Shown here: positions 1 through 8,333 of the stretch, one piece after another
Numbering within the stretch: position 1 is the stretch's first letter
Layout: every line of letters starts with the position of its first letter
Source of the DNA: Mycolicibacterium sphagni
GTDB lineage: Bacteria > Actinomycetota > Actinomycetes > Mycobacteriales > Mycobacteriaceae
NCBI RefSeq assembly: GCF_013337765.1
Contig: NZ_VBSB01000006.1
Location: 1-64,000 of the forward strand
Reading direction: 5' to 3'
Length of the DNA: 64,000 nt
Translations under genes and position numbers: made by a program
The notes under the pieces: generated by a model
Databases searched by the model: none
What the model saw: only the letters and a program-made list of their open reading frames with translations
Told to the model about the DNA's origin: nothing

Positions 1-636
1 GTTCATGTTCCAGGGTTCGCCGTAGGTGGTGACGCTGTCACCGGCCTTGGAGATCAGGCGGGCGAAGGGGCGCAGGAGCACACCGCCGGCGGCACCGGTG
101 ACGGTGCCGTGGGCGTTGGCCACGGCGACCGAGCCGTTGGGGCCTGAGACGTCCACCGAGAAGGTGGCGACTTCCTGGATACCGGGGCCGTTGCCCAGGT
201 CAGCGCTGATCGAGACACCCGGGAACAGGTTCGGGGTGATCACCGAGCCCAGCGGGTTGAAGCCCGTCGGGGAGATGTTCGCGTCATCGAGCAGGATGTT
301 GGGGGTGGTGTAGCTGAAGTTGATGCCCACACCCAGCGACCACGGGAAGCCGACCTGGTAGCCCAGCTCCAAGGTGCCCGCGAAGTCATCGGCACCGGGG
401 CCGACCACGCTGTAGACGGCCTTGCCGGAGTGGAACCACTCACGAGTCAGCCGGTTGCGGTCCAGGGGGAACACACCATTGAGGAAGGTGTCCCACTGCT
501 GCACCGTCATCGTGCGGCCACCGCCGTCAACCAGACTCAGTTCGTTGTCCAAACCGGCATGGGAAGTGCCAGTCCCGACGAAGAGTGCGGCGAAGGCGGC
601 GATCATCGCCACCAGCACTCGACCCAGATGTTTCAT
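1..636 (-). CDS. mspA: MspA-family outer-membrane porin (3' end at window edge)
   Basis: Channel-forming mycolic-acid-layer porin of the MspA family, which forms octameric goblet pores for small hydrophilic solutes. The 212 codons read almost line for line like M. smegmatis MspA: an N-terminal signal peptide ending ...GTSHA (cleavage after about residue 27), then mature GLDNELSLVDG, the VFPLDRNRLTREWFHSG stretch, and the C-terminal YGEPWNMN. The final Asn codon is at positions 1-3, so only the stop codon is missing. The constriction loop reads NILLDDANIS: the two adjacent Asp are kept, but the third acidic residue of MspA (Asp93) is Asn. It lies downstream of, and on the same strand as, the pruC regulator, 195 bp away. 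Tubercle bacilli have no MspA porin, so this gene suggests a fast-growing-type species. Confidence 0.96.
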   Translation of the reverse strand, partial: MKHLGRVLVAMIAAFAALFVGTGTSHAGLDNELSLVDGGGRTMTVQQWDTFLNGVFPLDRNRLTREWFHSGKAVYSVVGPGADDFAGTLELGYQVGFPWSLGVGINFSYTTPNILLDDANISPTGFNPLGSVITPNLFPGVSISADLGNGPGIQEVATFSVDVSGPNGSVAVANAHGTVTGAAGGVLLRPFARLISKAGDSVTTYGEPWNMN

Positions 637-673
637 GCTGACCCCTTGGTGCTTGTGGTGCTTGGTTGGTCTG

Positions 674-698
674 CGGTGATCGGCGGCCCCGATCACCG
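674..698 (-). promoter_or_regulatory. Perfect 10-bp stem-loop in the mspA leader
   Basis: Arms CGGTGATCGG (674-683) and CCGATCACCG (689-698) are exact reverse complements around a 5-nt loop. They lie 38-62 bases upstream of the porin ATG. No poly-U follows on either strand. This could be a 5' UTR stabilising hairpin, an operator dyad, or an attenuator for porin expression. The rest of the 637-831 gap is AT-richer than its surroundings and probably carries the porin promoter, but I could not fix a -10/-35 pair. Confidence 0.55.
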
Positions 699-831
699 AG
701 GTTTTCTTGCGTCGTGACGGGGCTCACAGCCAGTCATGACAAAAGCCTCATCGGCAACAGATGCAACATTGTTACCAGGTTGATCAAAAAATTTCTCGCT
801 GATATGCGGCGCGGCTACTTGACGACGCTGA

Positions 832-2391
832 TCAGACGGTCGCCCGCAGGCTTAGTGACAGTAATAGCCGGACGTCCGGATCGCTCAGCGAAGTGGAAAG
901 TACCTGTTCAAGGCGGCGGACGCGGTAGCGCACGGTGTTGGGGTGCACGTGCAGTGTCGCCGCGGCCGCCGCGACGTCGCCGAAGCTGTCCAGGTACACG
1001 CGCAGTGTCTCGGCCAGTAGCGGCTCGGTTTCCCGTAACCGGGGCACCCGCGGATCCACCAACCTGGGCTCGGCGGCCACCAACGTGACGATCTCGTCGA
1101 GCAACACCGTCGTGCGCGCCTCGGCCAGGGTCGTCACCTGACCGAACACCGGGTGCCGCGCGGCGCTGTCGAAGACGCGGTCGATGTCGCGGCGCGCGCC
1201 GCCGACATTGGCCAGACCGGCGACCGGGGCGGCGATCACCGCGCGCAAGTCCAGGCCGAGTTCGGTACGCAGCGAACCGATCGTGCCGCGGATCCACGAC
1301 ACGACCGCGGCCGTGCGGCCGGAGTCGGGCAACACCACATACACCCGCTGCCCGTTGGCAGCCACCTGTGCGTCGGGGCGGAAAGCGCTGGCGCTCAGCG
1401 CCAGTACATCAGCCATCCTGGGGTGGGCCTCGCCGGCGACGAAGCCGATCACGGCCGCGCGCCCGTCGAGCGGCACACCGAGTTCGCGCGCCAGGGTGGC
1501 CACATCGGTCTCGTCGGCATCGGCGAGCCCGAGCAGCTGCTGCACGGCCAGCAGGTGTGCCGACGGCCGCGCGGCCAGCCGCGCCATGATCCGGGCGGCC
1601 AGCACCGCCGCGCCGCGCAACACCTCCTCGGCATCGTCGGCCAGCGGCCGCGAGCCCTGCTGCACCCAGATGGTGCCGTCGAATCCGGGCGTGCCCTGGC
1701 GGTGGATGCCGATGGCCAGCCGTGGTCGCAGCCCCAATTCGGGCCGTTCATCGACCGTCACGACGTCGGTACCGGCGCGCAGCCGGTCAAAGATGCCCCA
1801 TTGGGCGATCCAGCGCAAGTGCTCGGGCGGGCCCGCCCGCCCCAGGATCGACAGCCGCCGCAGCTCGTCGGCCTCGTCGTTGGACGCCGAATACGCCAGC
1901 ACATGCGACTGCGCGTCCTCGATGCTGACCATGCCGTGGGTGCGGTCGGCGATCGATTGCGCCAGGGCGAACAGGTCGGTGCCCGAATCGGTCACCGAGT
2001 CGGTCCTCCGGTGCTCGAAGACGTGGTTGACCAGGCGATACAACCGCTCCCACCGGGCCTTGGGGTCGACGGCGACGACGGCGGTCCCCGCGGCGACGGC
2101 CCTGGCGACGACGGCGTCGGACGGGCCTTTGACGAAGATCGCCGCGGGCGGGCCGTGCGCGGCGATCTGCCGGTCCAGCCATCCGGTGGCATCGGCATCG
2201 GAGATTCCGAGCAGGAAGAACACGTCCGCGGAGCCGGCGCTGACCGACAGGCCCAGCCGCACATCGTCAGCGTCGATCAAGGCGGCCGATCGCACCGGGC
2301 GGTCCAGTCCCCGCGGCGCCTCGACGAGCCGGACCAGCGTCGCATCCAGGGCTAATACCAGCTGGCCCAGTCCAACACCCGCCTCACGCAT
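832..2391 (-). CDS. pruC: PucR-family transcriptional regulator of proline utilisation
   Basis: The 519-residue protein ends in a PucR-type helix-turn-helix (DVAAAAATLHVHPNTVRYR, near residues 475-495), preceded by the CdaR/GGDEF-like middle region typical of PucR regulators. It corresponds to Rv1186c, whose M. smegmatis counterpart (PruC) activates the adjacent proline genes. The start is ATG at 2391: an ATTCTA on the + strand (TAGAAT on the coding strand) lies 8 nt upstream, giving a nearly leaderless message. Longer in-frame extensions run into the divergent pruA promoter. The gene is divergent from pruA with only 84 bp between the starts. The effector is presumably proline or pyrroline-5-carboxylate; this is inferred from the family and the neighbourhood. 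Confidence 0.87.
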   Translation of the reverse strand: MREAGVGLGQLVLALDATLVRLVEAPRGLDRPVRSAALIDADDVRLGLSVSAGSADVFFLLGISDADATGWLDRQIAAHGPPAAIFVKGPSDAVVARAVAAGTAVVAVDPKARWERLYRLVNHVFEHRRTDSVTDSGTDLFALAQSIADRTHGMVSIEDAQSHVLAYSASNDEADELRRLSILGRAGPPEHLRWIAQWGIFDRLRAGTDVVTVDERPELGLRPRLAIGIHRQGTPGFDGTIWVQQGSRPLADDAEEVLRGAAVLAARIMARLAARPSAHLLAVQQLLGLADADETDVATLARELGVPLDGRAAVIGFVAGEAHPRMADVLALSASAFRPDAQVAANGQRVYVVLPDSGRTAAVVSWIRGTIGSLRTELGLDLRAVIAAPVAGLANVGGARRDIDRVFDSAARHPVFGQVTTLAEARTTVLLDEIVTLVAAEPRLVDPRVPRLRETEPLLAETLRVYLDSFGDVAAAAATLHVHPNTVRYRVRRLEQVLSTSLSDPDVRLLLSLSLRATV

Positions 2392-2392
2392 G

Positions 2393-2449
2393 TTGTCGGA
2401 TTCTACTAGAACGTATGGCCAGTCTTGTCGGATCAGCCAACAGTTTGGC
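2393..2449. promoter_or_regulatory. pruC/pruA divergent control region with repeats
   Basis: This is the intergenic space of the divergent pair. A direct repeat TTGTCGGAT occurs at 2393-2401 and 2425-2433 (32 bp centre to centre, about three helical turns). An inverted repeat GCCAA-cagt-TTGGC lies at 2436-2449. The pruC -10 (TAGAAT on the minus strand) is at 2400-2405, directly beside the first repeat copy. These are the best candidates for PruC binding sites. No experimental site is known to me, so the assignment is inference. Confidence 0.5.
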
Positions 2450-2475
2450 GTGCGCCGGGCGCGATCCTGTACTGC

Positions 2476-4110
2476 ATGGACGCCCGCACCGATGTTCCCG
2501 TGCCCGCCAACGAGCCGGTTCACGATTTCGCACCTCACTCCGCCGAGCGGGCCCGCCTCACCGCGGCCCTGCGTGATCTGTCCACCAACCCCATCGACCT
2601 GCCGCACGTCATCGGCGGCCGTCACCGCCTAGGCGACGGCGAGCGCATCGACGTGGTTCAGCCGCACCGGCACAGCGCCCGGTTGGGCACCCTGGCGAAC
2701 GCCACCACCGCCGACGCCATGGCCGCGGTCGACGCCGCGATGACCGCCAAACGGGAGTGGGCTGCCACCCCGTTCGACGAACGCGCCGCGGTCTTCCTGC
2801 GGGCGGCCGACCTGCTCGCCGGTCCATGGCGGGAGAAGATCGCCGCGGCCACCATGCTGGGCCAGTCCAAGACCGCCTACCAGGCCGAGATCGACGCCCC
2901 CTGCGAGCTGGTCGACTTCTGGCGTTTCAACGTCGCCTTCGCCCGCCAGATCCTGGCCCAGCAGCCGATCAGCGGCCCGGGCGTGTGGAACCGCACCGAC
3001 TACCGTCCGCTGGACGGCTTCGTCTACGCCGTCACGCCGTTCAACTTCACCGCGATCGCAGGCAATCTGCCGACCGCGCCCGCGCTGATGGGCAACACCG
3101 TGGTGTGGAAGCCGTCGATCACCCAGACGTTCGCGGCCTACCTGACGATGCAACTGCTGGAGGCCGCCGGGCTGCCGCCCGGGGTGATCAACCTGGTTGC
3201 CGGCGACGGATACGCGGTCTCGGATGTGGTGCTGGCCGACCGGCGGCTGTCGGGCATCCACTTCACCGGGTCCACCGCCACCTTCCAGCATCTGTGGCGC
3301 GAGGTCGGCACCCGCATTGCCGACTACGACAGCTATCCGCGACTGGTGGGGGAGACCGGCGGCAAAGACTTCGTCGTCGCCCACAGCTCGGCGAATCCGG
3401 ATGTGTTGCGCACGGCCCTGATTCGCGGTGCGTTCGACTACCAGGGTCAGAAGTGCTCGGCCGCGTCGCGGGCATTCGTTCCGCGCTCGTTGTGGCAGAC
3501 GATGGGCGACGGCTTCCTCGGCGCCACCGAGGCGCTGACCTACGGCGATGTCACCGACCTGTCGAACTATGGCGGGGCCGTCATCGACGCCCGCGCGTTC
3601 GCCAAGAACTCCCGCGCGATCGAGCGGGCCAAGAGCGCCCCCGGTGTCACCATCGCAGTCGGCGGCGAATGTGACGACAGCGAAGGCTATTTCGTGCGGC
3701 CGACGGTTCTGCTGTCCGACGATCCAACCGACGAGGCGTTCAGCACCGAGTACTTCGGGCCCATCCTTTCGGTGCACGTATACCCGGACAACCAGTTCGA
3801 CGACGTCCTCGACGTCGTCGACAACGGCTCGCGTTACGCGCTGACGGGCGCGGTGATCGCAGACGATCGGGCCGCCGTCGCGACGGCGGCCGATCGGCTG
3901 CGATTCGCCGCTGGCAACTTCTACGTCAACGACAAACCGACCGGGGCCGTCGTCGGGCAGCAGCCGTTCGGCGGGTCGCGGGCCTCGGGCACCAACGACA
4001 AGGCCGGCTCGCCACTGAACCTGCTGCGCTGGACGTCGGCGCGTTCGGTCAAGGAGACCTTCGTCCCGCCCACCGATCACGTCTACCCGCACATGGGGGT
4101 CGAGTCGTGA
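2476..4110 (+). CDS. pruA: L-glutamate gamma-semialdehyde (1-pyrroline-5-carboxylate) dehydrogenase
   Basis: NAD-dependent aldehyde dehydrogenase that oxidises glutamate semialdehyde to glutamate, the second step of proline catabolism, in the cytoplasm. It has 544 residues (Rv1187 has about 543). Visible features are the cofactor region TPFNFTAIAGNLP...NTVVWKPS, the general base in LVGETGGKD (Glu293), and the nucleophile in YQGQKCSAASR (Cys327). The start is ATG at 2476, chosen by length match; an in-frame upstream frame exists but would overlap the promoter. It overlaps pruB by 4 nt (GTGA), so the two are translationally coupled. It is a monofunctional enzyme, unlike the fused PutA of enterics. 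Confidence 0.95.
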   Translation: MDARTDVPVPANEPVHDFAPHSAERARLTAALRDLSTNPIDLPHVIGGRHRLGDGERIDVVQPHRHSARLGTLANATTADAMAAVDAAMTAKREWAATPFDERAAVFLRAADLLAGPWREKIAAATMLGQSKTAYQAEIDAPCELVDFWRFNVAFARQILAQQPISGPGVWNRTDYRPLDGFVYAVTPFNFTAIAGNLPTAPALMGNTVVWKPSITQTFAAYLTMQLLEAAGLPPGVINLVAGDGYAVSDVVLADRRLSGIHFTGSTATFQHLWREVGTRIADYDSYPRLVGETGGKDFVVAHSSANPDVLRTALIRGAFDYQGQKCSAASRAFVPRSLWQTMGDGFLGATEALTYGDVTDLSNYGGAVIDARAFAKNSRAIERAKSAPGVTIAVGGECDDSEGYFVRPTVLLSDDPTDEAFSTEYFGPILSVHVYPDNQFDDVLDVVDNGSRYALTGAVIADDRAAVATAADRLRFAAGNFYVNDKPTGAVVGQQPFGGSRASGTNDKAGSPLNLLRWTSARSVKETFVPPTDHVYPHMGVES

Positions 4111-5069
4111 GCGCCTTCACGCGCGTCGCGCGGCCGGCGATCCTGGCGGCCAGCCGGTCACATCGCTTGCGCCACAGCGCCGAACGCATGCCGATCGCCC
4201 GCGACGTGGTGAGCCGGTTCGTCCCAGGCGAAACCGTCGACGACGCACTGGCCGCGGTCACCGCGCTGCGCGACTCGGACCGACTGGTCAGCATCGACTA
4301 TCTCGGCGAGGACGTCACCGACATGGACACGGCCGAGGCCACGGTCAAGGCCTACCTGCGATTGCTCGACGCGCTGGGTGCCCGCGGCGAGGACGGGGAG
4401 GCGGCGGTGCGCCCGCTGGAGGTGTCGCTGAAGCTGTCCGCCCTCGGCCAGGCGCTGCCCACCGACGGCGACAAGATCGCCTTCGAGAACGCCCACGCCA
4501 TCTGCCGGCGGGCCCAGCAGGTCGGCGCGTGGGTCACTATCGACGCCGAGGACCACACCACCACCGATTCCACGCTGTCGATCGTGCGGGAGCTGCGCAG
4601 CGAGTTCGCATGGGTGGGAACGGTTCTACAGGCCTACCTCAAACGCACCGAGGCAGACTGCGCCGAGTTCGCCGCGTCCGGGGCCCGCATCCGGTTGTGC
4701 AAGGGCGCCTACGACGAACCGGCCTCGGTGGCCTACCGGGACGCGGGCGAGGTCACCGACTCCTACCTGCGTTGCCTGCGCACGCTGATGGCGGGCAACG
4801 GCTACCCGATGGTCGCCTCGCACGATCCCGTGGTGATCGCCGCCGCCGGGGAGCTGGCCCGCGAATTCGGCCGTGGGGCAGACGGATTCGAATATCAGAT
4901 GCTCTACGGCATCCGCGATGCCGAGCAGCGCAGGCTCGCGGCGCAGGGCAACCATGTGCGGGTGTACGTGCCCTTCGGCACCCAGTGGTACGGCTATTTC
5001 GTCCGCAGACTTGCCGAACGCCCTGCCAACCTGATGTTCTTCCTACGGGCATTGACACACTCGCACTGA
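4107..5069 (+). CDS. pruB: Monofunctional proline dehydrogenase
   Basis: FAD-dependent, membrane-associated proline dehydrogenase. It converts proline to pyrroline-5-carboxylate, passing electrons to quinone and substrate to PruA. It has 320 residues, close to Rv1188. The conserved beta/alpha-barrel segments VSLKLSALGQ, VTIDAEDHTTTDSTL, LKRTEADCAEFAASGARIRLC KGAY and ASHDPVVI are present. The GTG start overlaps the pruA stop (GTGA). Downstream is a TSUP exporter that may belong to the same transcript (37-nt gap). Confidence 0.94.
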   Translation: MSAFTRVARPAILAASRSHRLRHSAERMPIARDVVSRFVPGETVDDALAAVTALRDSDRLVSIDYLGEDVTDMDTAEATVKAYLRLLDALGARGEDGEAAVRPLEVSLKLSALGQALPTDGDKIAFENAHAICRRAQQVGAWVTIDAEDHTTTDSTLSIVRELRSEFAWVGTVLQAYLKRTEADCAEFAASGARIRLCKGAYDEPASVAYRDAGEVTDSYLRCLRTLMAGNGYPMVASHDPVVIAAAGELAREFGRGADGFEYQMLYGIRDAEQRRLAAQGNHVRVYVPFGTQWYGYFVRRLAERPANLMFFLRALTHSH

Positions 5070-5106
5070 TAGAAGGACCCCACTGAGCGCACTGGACGCC
5101 ATCACC

Positions 5107-5832
5107 TTGCTGATCGCCGGTGTGCTCGGTGGATTGACCGGCAGCATCGCGGGTCTGGCGTCGGTCGCCACCTATCCGGCCCTGCTCGCCGTCGGGCTCC
5201 CGCCGGTGACGGCGAACGTCACCAACACGGTGGCGCTGGTGTTCAACGGCATCGGCTCGGCGTGGGGATCGCGTCCCGAACTCGCCGGGCAGGGTCGGTT
5301 CCTGGTCCGCAGTGCGCCGGTGACCGTCGCCGGCGGTGCTCTCGGCGCGGTGCTCCTGCTGACCACCCCGGCGGATTCCTTCGAGAAGGTGGTGCCGGTG
5401 CTGCTCGCCGTCGCGTCGGCGGCGATCGTCGTGCCGCGCGGCGCGCCCCATCCGGGGCGGCGCCGTCGGGCGGTGCTGGTGGCCGAGACGGCGGCGATGT
5501 TCGGGATCGCGCTCTACGGCGGCTATTTCGGGGCGGCAGCCGGTGTGCTGTTCCTGGCATTGCTGCTCAACGCCGGAGCGGACAGCCTGGCCCACGCCAA
5601 CGCCGCCAAGAACATCCTGCTCGGGCTGGCCAACGTCGTGGCCGCGGTGGTGTTCGCCGTCCTGGCGCCGGTGCACTGGCTGGCGGTCATCCCGCTGGGT
5701 GCGGGCTGCCTGATCGGATCGCGACTGGGCCCCATCGTCGTGCGGCACGCCCCGTCCACCCCGCTGCGCATCCTCATCGGCATCGCCGGGCTGGCGCTGG
5801 CCGTCAAACTCGGTTTCGACGCCTACCGGTAG
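5107..5832 (+). CDS. TSUP (TauE/SafE-type) membrane exporter
   Basis: Integral membrane protein of the sulfite-exporter TauE/SafE (TSUP) family. Its signs are an N-terminal half with GLASVATYPALLAVGLPPV-TANVTNT, repeated again as the C-terminal half around GYFGAAAGVLFL and HANAAKNILLGLANV, with about eight hydrophobic segments. The substrate cannot be read from sequence; family members move sulfite, organosulfonates or other small anions. Start choice is unsettled. The first conventional start is TTG 5107 (241 aa), but the only Shine-Dalgarno-like AGAAGGA (5071-5077) sits 5 nt before an in-frame CTG at 5083 that would add eight residues (MSALDAIT). It overlaps the convergent acyltransferase gene by 29 nt at the 3' end. 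Confidence 0.85.
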   Translation: MLIAGVLGGLTGSIAGLASVATYPALLAVGLPPVTANVTNTVALVFNGIGSAWGSRPELAGQGRFLVRSAPVTVAGGALGAVLLLTTPADSFEKVVPVLLAVASAAIVVPRGAPHPGRRRRAVLVAETAAMFGIALYGGYFGAAAGVLFLALLLNAGADSLAHANAAKNILLGLANVVAAVVFAVLAPVHWLAVIPLGAGCLIGSRLGPIVVRHAPSTPLRILIGIAGLALAVKLGFDAYR

Positions 5833-7120
5833 GAGCGAGCGCCACCAGCACCACGCCGACAAAGAACCCGACGCTGGCCGCGACCGGAAAACGCCCGTCG
5901 GGTGCGAAACCGAGCGCCGCGAACACTGACATCGTGACCGCGATCGCGACGGTGCCGGCGAACAGCAGCACCTCGCCCAGCGGGGCAGGTATCGGAACCG
6001 CGACGGTCGGCAGCGGCGCGGAGAACAACCGCCGCCCCCACCACAACAACGCCAGCTCGACGGCCGCGACCACCGCCAGGATCGCCACCCACGCCAGCCG
6101 GAACCACCACCACGCCGCCGTGCCGAGCGTCGGCTGTGGCAGCAGCCCGGTCGGATACCCGGCCAGCGCCACGATCACCACCGGAACCATGTGCCACAGA
6201 TAGAGCGCCATCACATTGTCGTTGGCGATCACCAGAATGCGTTGGGCGCGTGCTGATTTCAGAAGCCCGTTCACCGCGGGGGCAGCGGCCAGCACCAGCC
6301 CGGCCTCCACCCCGCCGAGCGCGAGCAGCGCCAGGTTGGGTGGCCCGGTGTTGTTCACGGTCGCGCCGGGAACGCCGATCATGCTGACCGGGTAAGGCCC
6401 CACGGTGACCAGCAGCGCCAACGCGATCGCCGACAAGACCGCCAGCGCGATCGACGCGCGCCTGCAGAGAGTGCCGTCGTGCCAGGCGATGCCGAGCTGG
6501 TAGAGCATGCCCCACACCAGCAGGTAGTTCAGCCAGCCGAGGTACGGCACGTGGGCGCCGATCGTCGCCACGTCGATCACCGCGACCGCGACCGTCATGG
6601 CGAAGGGCACCCACTTACCCCAGCGCCGATGCAAGGCCACCGCCACCGGCGTCAGCGCGACCACCAGGACGTAGATGCCGAGGAACCAGAGGTGCATGGC
6701 CACCGCCCAGGCGCCGAAGTCCAGCTCCGAGCCCGCCACGCCGACGCCGAAGAGCGCCGCCACGACCAGCAACGCGAACACGACATAGACCGCCGTCGGG
6801 CCGATCGGTCGAACCAGCCTGCGGCGCAGCCACTCCTGCCCGCCACCAGAAACGTCACCGCCCTCGGCGCTGCGATGGGCCCATGACACCGCGCTCGCGT
6901 AGCCGGCGACCACGAAGAACACCGGCACCACCTGGAAGATCCAGGTCAGCCATTGCGTCCAGGGCAGGTCGACAAGCGGATTGTCCCGCCAGAACGCCCC
7001 GTCGGAAAAGGTCAGCGATGCTGCCATCCAATGGCCGAGGACGACGAACAGCAAGGCAACCACCCGATAGAGATCCATCGAGTGGTTGCGCACGGCCGTC
7101 GTCGTCGCAGTGTCAGTCAT
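5804..7120 (-). CDS. Acyltransferase-3 family membrane protein
   Basis: Polytopic membrane acyltransferase (AT3/OafA family), 438 residues with about ten transmembrane helices. It starts with the family hallmark near the N terminus, SMDLYRVVALLFVVLGHWMA, where the His of LGHW is the conserved candidate catalytic residue. It contains WFLGIYVLVVALTPV and ends in a short basic tail. Such proteins acylate sugars or other cell-surface molecules across the membrane; the acceptor here is unknown. ATG 7120 was chosen because residues before it show coding shadow only. Its 3' end overlaps the TSUP gene convergently. Confidence 0.85.
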   Translation of the reverse strand: MTDTATTTAVRNHSMDLYRVVALLFVVLGHWMAASLTFSDGAFWRDNPLVDLPWTQWLTWIFQVVPVFFVVAGYASAVSWAHRSAEGGDVSGGGQEWLRRRLVRPIGPTAVYVVFALLVVAALFGVGVAGSELDFGAWAVAMHLWFLGIYVLVVALTPVAVALHRRWGKWVPFAMTVAVAVIDVATIGAHVPYLGWLNYLLVWGMLYQLGIAWHDGTLCRRASIALAVLSAIALALLVTVGPYPVSMIGVPGATVNNTGPPNLALLALGGVEAGLVLAAAPAVNGLLKSARAQRILVIANDNVMALYLWHMVPVVIVALAGYPTGLLPQPTLGTAAWWWFRLAWVAILAVVAAVELALLWWGRRLFSAPLPTVAVPIPAPLGEVLLFAGTVAIAVTMSVFAALGFAPDGRFPVAASVGFFVGVVLVALAPTGRRRNRV

Positions 7121-7154
7121 CGATCTCCATTGTGGGCGAGTCGGCGCCGACGCC

Positions 7155-7661
7155 TCAGGCGGGGACCGCGGCGACCGGCATGACGACGCTGCCGCGGCAG
7201 GGTCCCGAGGTGATGTCGGTGTGCCAGGTGCCGCGCAGGGACCCGTCCGGCTGTGGCTCGTAGAACGCCCACGACGTGGCGGGGCTCCACTGCTTTTGGT
7301 AGCCGTCGCCAAGGAAGCAGTCCCACACCCAGTCGTAGGTGGTGGCCCATTCGGACCCGTTCCACTTATAGCGGGTCGGCTGTGGGATGGTCGGGTTCCC
7401 GGGTGCGGGACCGTCGACGACGGTGGCCACGCAGGCGCCGCCCGAGCAGGTGGTCGACAGGGTGAAGACGGCGCCGAAGTCGTTTTCCTTCTGATGCGTC
7501 GCCGGGCTGGTGCCCGCCTTCTGCGAGGCGTAGGTGACCATCTGATAGCGGCCGTTCCAGGCCAGCGGCTGACCGTGCGCCGACGCGGGGCTAAGCAGTC
7601 CCGCGGCGCAGATCGTCGCCGTTGCTAGCAGCGTGGCACCCAAACTGCGGCCGGATGTCAT
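7155..7661 (-). CDS. Small secreted protein of unknown function
   Basis: 168 residues with a clear signal peptide (basic MTSGRSLG, hydrophobic core, cleavage near ASA/HGQ at residues 28-30). The mature part has WNGRYQMVTYAS at its start and four cysteines (STTCSGGACV, WDCFLGD, GPCRGS) that could form two disulphides. It ends in HTDITSGPCRGSVVMPV. Similar small secreted proteins recur in mycobacteria without an assigned function. It lies 34 bp upstream of the acyltransferase gene on the same strand and may be co-transcribed with it. No enzymatic motif was recognised. Confidence 0.8.
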   Translation of the reverse strand: MTSGRSLGATLLATATICAAGLLSPASAHGQPLAWNGRYQMVTYASQKAGTSPATHQKENDFGAVFTLSTTCSGGACVATVVDGPAPGNPTIPQPTRYKWNGSEWATTYDWVWDCFLGDGYQKQWSPATSWAFYEPQPDGSLRGTWHTDITSGPCRGSVVMPVAAVPA

Positions 7662-7758
7662 GACTCCTCGATGGGTTGGTCGAGTAATCAGCCTAGCCGT
7701 CAGTAAACCTCATCTGTCACATCCGCCCCACGGCAAGCCGGTCACGATTCGGCCACGC

Positions 7759-8307
7759 TCAGGCGTTGAAACGCTCGCTGAGCAGCAAGTGCGCGTACGC
7801 GGCGATCGACTGGGAATCGGTGATCTCGCCCGTGCGGATCATCTCCTCGAACCGGCTGCGTTCGAACCACGCGAAGTGCATGTCCTGCTCTTCGTGTTCA
7901 CGGTCGTGTTCGCCCTCGGTGAGGTCGGTGGCCAGGAATATCCAGCCGCGCTGGCTGAAGATGCCCGGCGCGACGTCGAGATGACCGAGCAACACCAGCG
8001 AGCCGGCGGTCAAGCCGGTCTCCTCGCGTAGCTCGCGCGCCGCCAGCTCGGCCGGCTCGATATCGGGCTCGCCCGGGACCGTGCCCATCGGGAACTCCCA
8101 GCCTCGCGCACCCATCGGATAGCGATACTGCTCGACCAGCGCCACCCGATCGCCGTCCACCGCGATGACCACGGCGTAGTCCGGCCGGTCGACAACGCCG
8201 TAGATACCGGCCGAACCGTCCGGTCGTTGAACAGTGTCCTCGCGCACCGACATCCAGCGGTTGCGGTACACCTCGCGCGACGAGAGCTGGATGATGGGCT
8301 TCACCAC
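7759..8307 (-). CDS. NUDIX hydrolase (ADP-ribose pyrophosphatase-like)
   Basis: A 182-residue NUDIX protein. The NUDIX box is recognisable as G-(x)-EPAELAARELREETGLTAG (about residues 82-106) with the REEtG core that binds divalent metal. The upstream NRWMSVREDTV and VALVEQYRYPMG-ARGWEFP segments resemble ADP-ribose/nucleoside-diphosphate-sugar hydrolases. It probably cleaves ADP-ribose or a related nucleotide conjugate as housecleaning. It starts at GTG 8307 (a second in-frame GTG follows immediately) and is divergent from fadD36 with only 26 bp between the starts, so the two promoters must overlap. Confidence 0.9.
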   Translation of the reverse strand: MVKPIIQLSSREVYRNRWMSVREDTVQRPDGSAGIYGVVDRPDYAVVIAVDGDRVALVEQYRYPMGARGWEFPMGTVPGEPDIEPAELAARELREETGLTAGSLVLLGHLDVAPGIFSQRGWIFLATDLTEGEHDREHEEQDMHFAWFERSRFEEMIRTGEITDSQSIAAYAHLLLSERFNA

Positions 8308-8320
8308 GCCAGTATCCCGG

Positions 8321-8326
8321 TAGCGT
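8321..8326 (+). promoter_or_regulatory. -10 hexamer of leaderless fadD36
   Basis: TAGCGT lies 7 nt before the ATG at 8334, the spacing expected when transcription begins at the A of the start codon. It supports ATG 8334 and implies a leaderless mRNA. Confidence 0.6.
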
Positions 8327-8333
8327 CGCGCGT

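Noticed and set aside
1184..2632. A 482-codon plus-strand frame opposite pruC.
   Set aside because: GC-rich antisense shadow; low-complexity Arg/Ser/Ala translation with no domain, and pruC on the other strand has clear PucR motifs.
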